Shown piece after piece: positions 63,537 through 64,000 of a DNA stretch of 64,000 nucleotides. Origin of the DNA: Lachnospiraceae bacterium (GTDB lineage Bacteria > Bacillota > Clostridia > Lachnospirales > Lachnospiraceae); the NCBI GenBank assembly GCA_910574805.1, contig CAJTCV010000002.1:186001-250000 (forward strand). Reading direction: 5' to 3'. Below the pieces are notes generated by a model that saw only the letters and a program-made list of their open reading frames with translations, was not told the origin of the DNA and did not search any database. The stretch's first letter is position 1, and each line of letters begins with the position of its first letter. Made by a program: the position numbers and the translations under genes.

Positions 63537-64000
63537 ACAAGATAAAAGAATATATCTCCCAAAGTCCGGTTCCGGCGGGGCTTATTAAGGTGTCTCTAAT
63601 CGGGAAACTGCCATTCTTGTCATCTCAAAAATCGAGCAGACTGGCGCCTTGGAAGGATATACGCTTTTTTACTTTACAGTTTGCGGAAACTCAAGGTTAA
63701 AATGGCATATATCAGATTATTTTTCACATTCACATCAGAAATTCCGGAAAATAACGAATTGAGAGAACTTTGGAAACAAAAAATGAAGTCATCATTGCGC
63801 AAAAGGAAGAGAACCGGCGTCTTACAGAACAGGTTATTTTCATGAAAAAATATCACTGAAATACCGAAAGAAGCTGGTGATGCATTTTTTGAAGAATATG
63901 GAGCTGTAATAGATTGATATCCGCCGGCAGAAAATTCTGTCTTTGAGAACCCCTGGGAAGCGTGTGAGTATGAACTGCCAGACGGGTATTACCGGGAAAG
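63537..64000. other. Region after the IS element, probable decayed genes
   Basis: About 460 nt. No intact gene. One frame gives NEVIIAQKEENRRLTEQV then a stop, and the end of the window reads NPWEACEYELPDGYYRE after another stop, so a degraded or frame-broken gene may lie here and continue to the right. Confidence 0.35.

Larger units (their letters stand above)
62160..63560 (+). mobile_element. IS4-family insertion sequence
   Basis: Defined by one full-length DDE transposase gene. The terminal inverted repeats and target duplication could not be fixed by eye, so the ends are approximate. The untranslated 5' part carries a hairpin that covers the transposase ribosome binding site. Confidence 0.65.

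Overview
The window looks like a chromosome segment of a gut Clostridia, most likely a Lachnospiraceae species. Nearly every gene has a strong AGGAGG-type ribosome binding site. The gene families are typical of that group: tyrosine-recombinase integrative elements, a YesM/YesN two-component pair with a sugar ABC transporter, GSIII glutamine synthetase, HydE, and BlaI/BlaR1-type regulators. The host genes are of mid GC content. The first 9.5 kb is clearly more AT-rich and accessory.

Region 1 (1-9531) holds two integrative elements side by side. The right end of element A (DnaC-like ATPase, excisionase, integrase) stops at a 32-bp site at 2449-2480. Element B (about 7.05 kb, with its own integrase) runs from there to a 29/32-identical copy at 9500-9531. 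That second copy is the 5' end of a low-molecular-weight protein tyrosine phosphatase gene, so both elements use the start of that gene as their target. Each element's right end supplies a ribosome binding site for the rebuilt start codon. Element B carries mostly small unrecognised genes, an SH3-domain lipoprotein, a Xre regulator and a complete-looking type I toxin-antitoxin locus (26-aa Hol_Tox-like peptide plus antisense RNA). I see no relaxase, excisionase or replication gene in it.

Region 2 (9.5-21 kb) continues with an Mre11-type nuclease and a YhaN-like ATPase, a MATE exporter, a GH26 mannanase remnant joined to a GH36 alpha-galactosidase, a LacI regulator, a large unrecognised protein, and MFS and IS30 remnants.

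Region 3 (22-29 kb) is a nearly complete route to GDP-L-fucose: phosphohexomutase, Gmd, Fcl, ManC and ManA. Region 4 (29-39 kb) is a carbohydrate uptake locus: binding protein, two permeases, YesM-like kinase, YesN-like regulator, a beta-helix glycosidase (GH141-like) and a broken GH5/GH43 chimera.

Region 5 (38.8-50 kb) contains ferritin, an AGCS symporter with a divergent LysR regulator, a YefM/YoeB toxin-antitoxin pair with a clear autoregulatory promoter, RsmH, small housekeeping genes, a decayed KdpD/KdpE pair, YjfB, endonuclease III and a zinc/manganese ABC transporter. Region 6 (50-58 kb) has an alcohol dehydrogenase, an aldehyde dehydrogenase, HydE, an orphan HicB-like protein, and a glnN-purF operon behind a short leader with a terminator. 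Region 7 (58-64 kb) is AT-rich: a trypsin-like protease, a small membrane protein, a long inverted repeat, a BlaI/BlaR1-like pair whose best start codon is not ATG, and an IS4-family insertion sequence.

A recurring theme is gene decay by internal, often in-frame deletion (GH26/GH36, GH5/GH43, KdpD, KdpE, an AlbA/HATPase regulator, a Uma2 fragment). No tRNA, rRNA or CRISPR array was seen.
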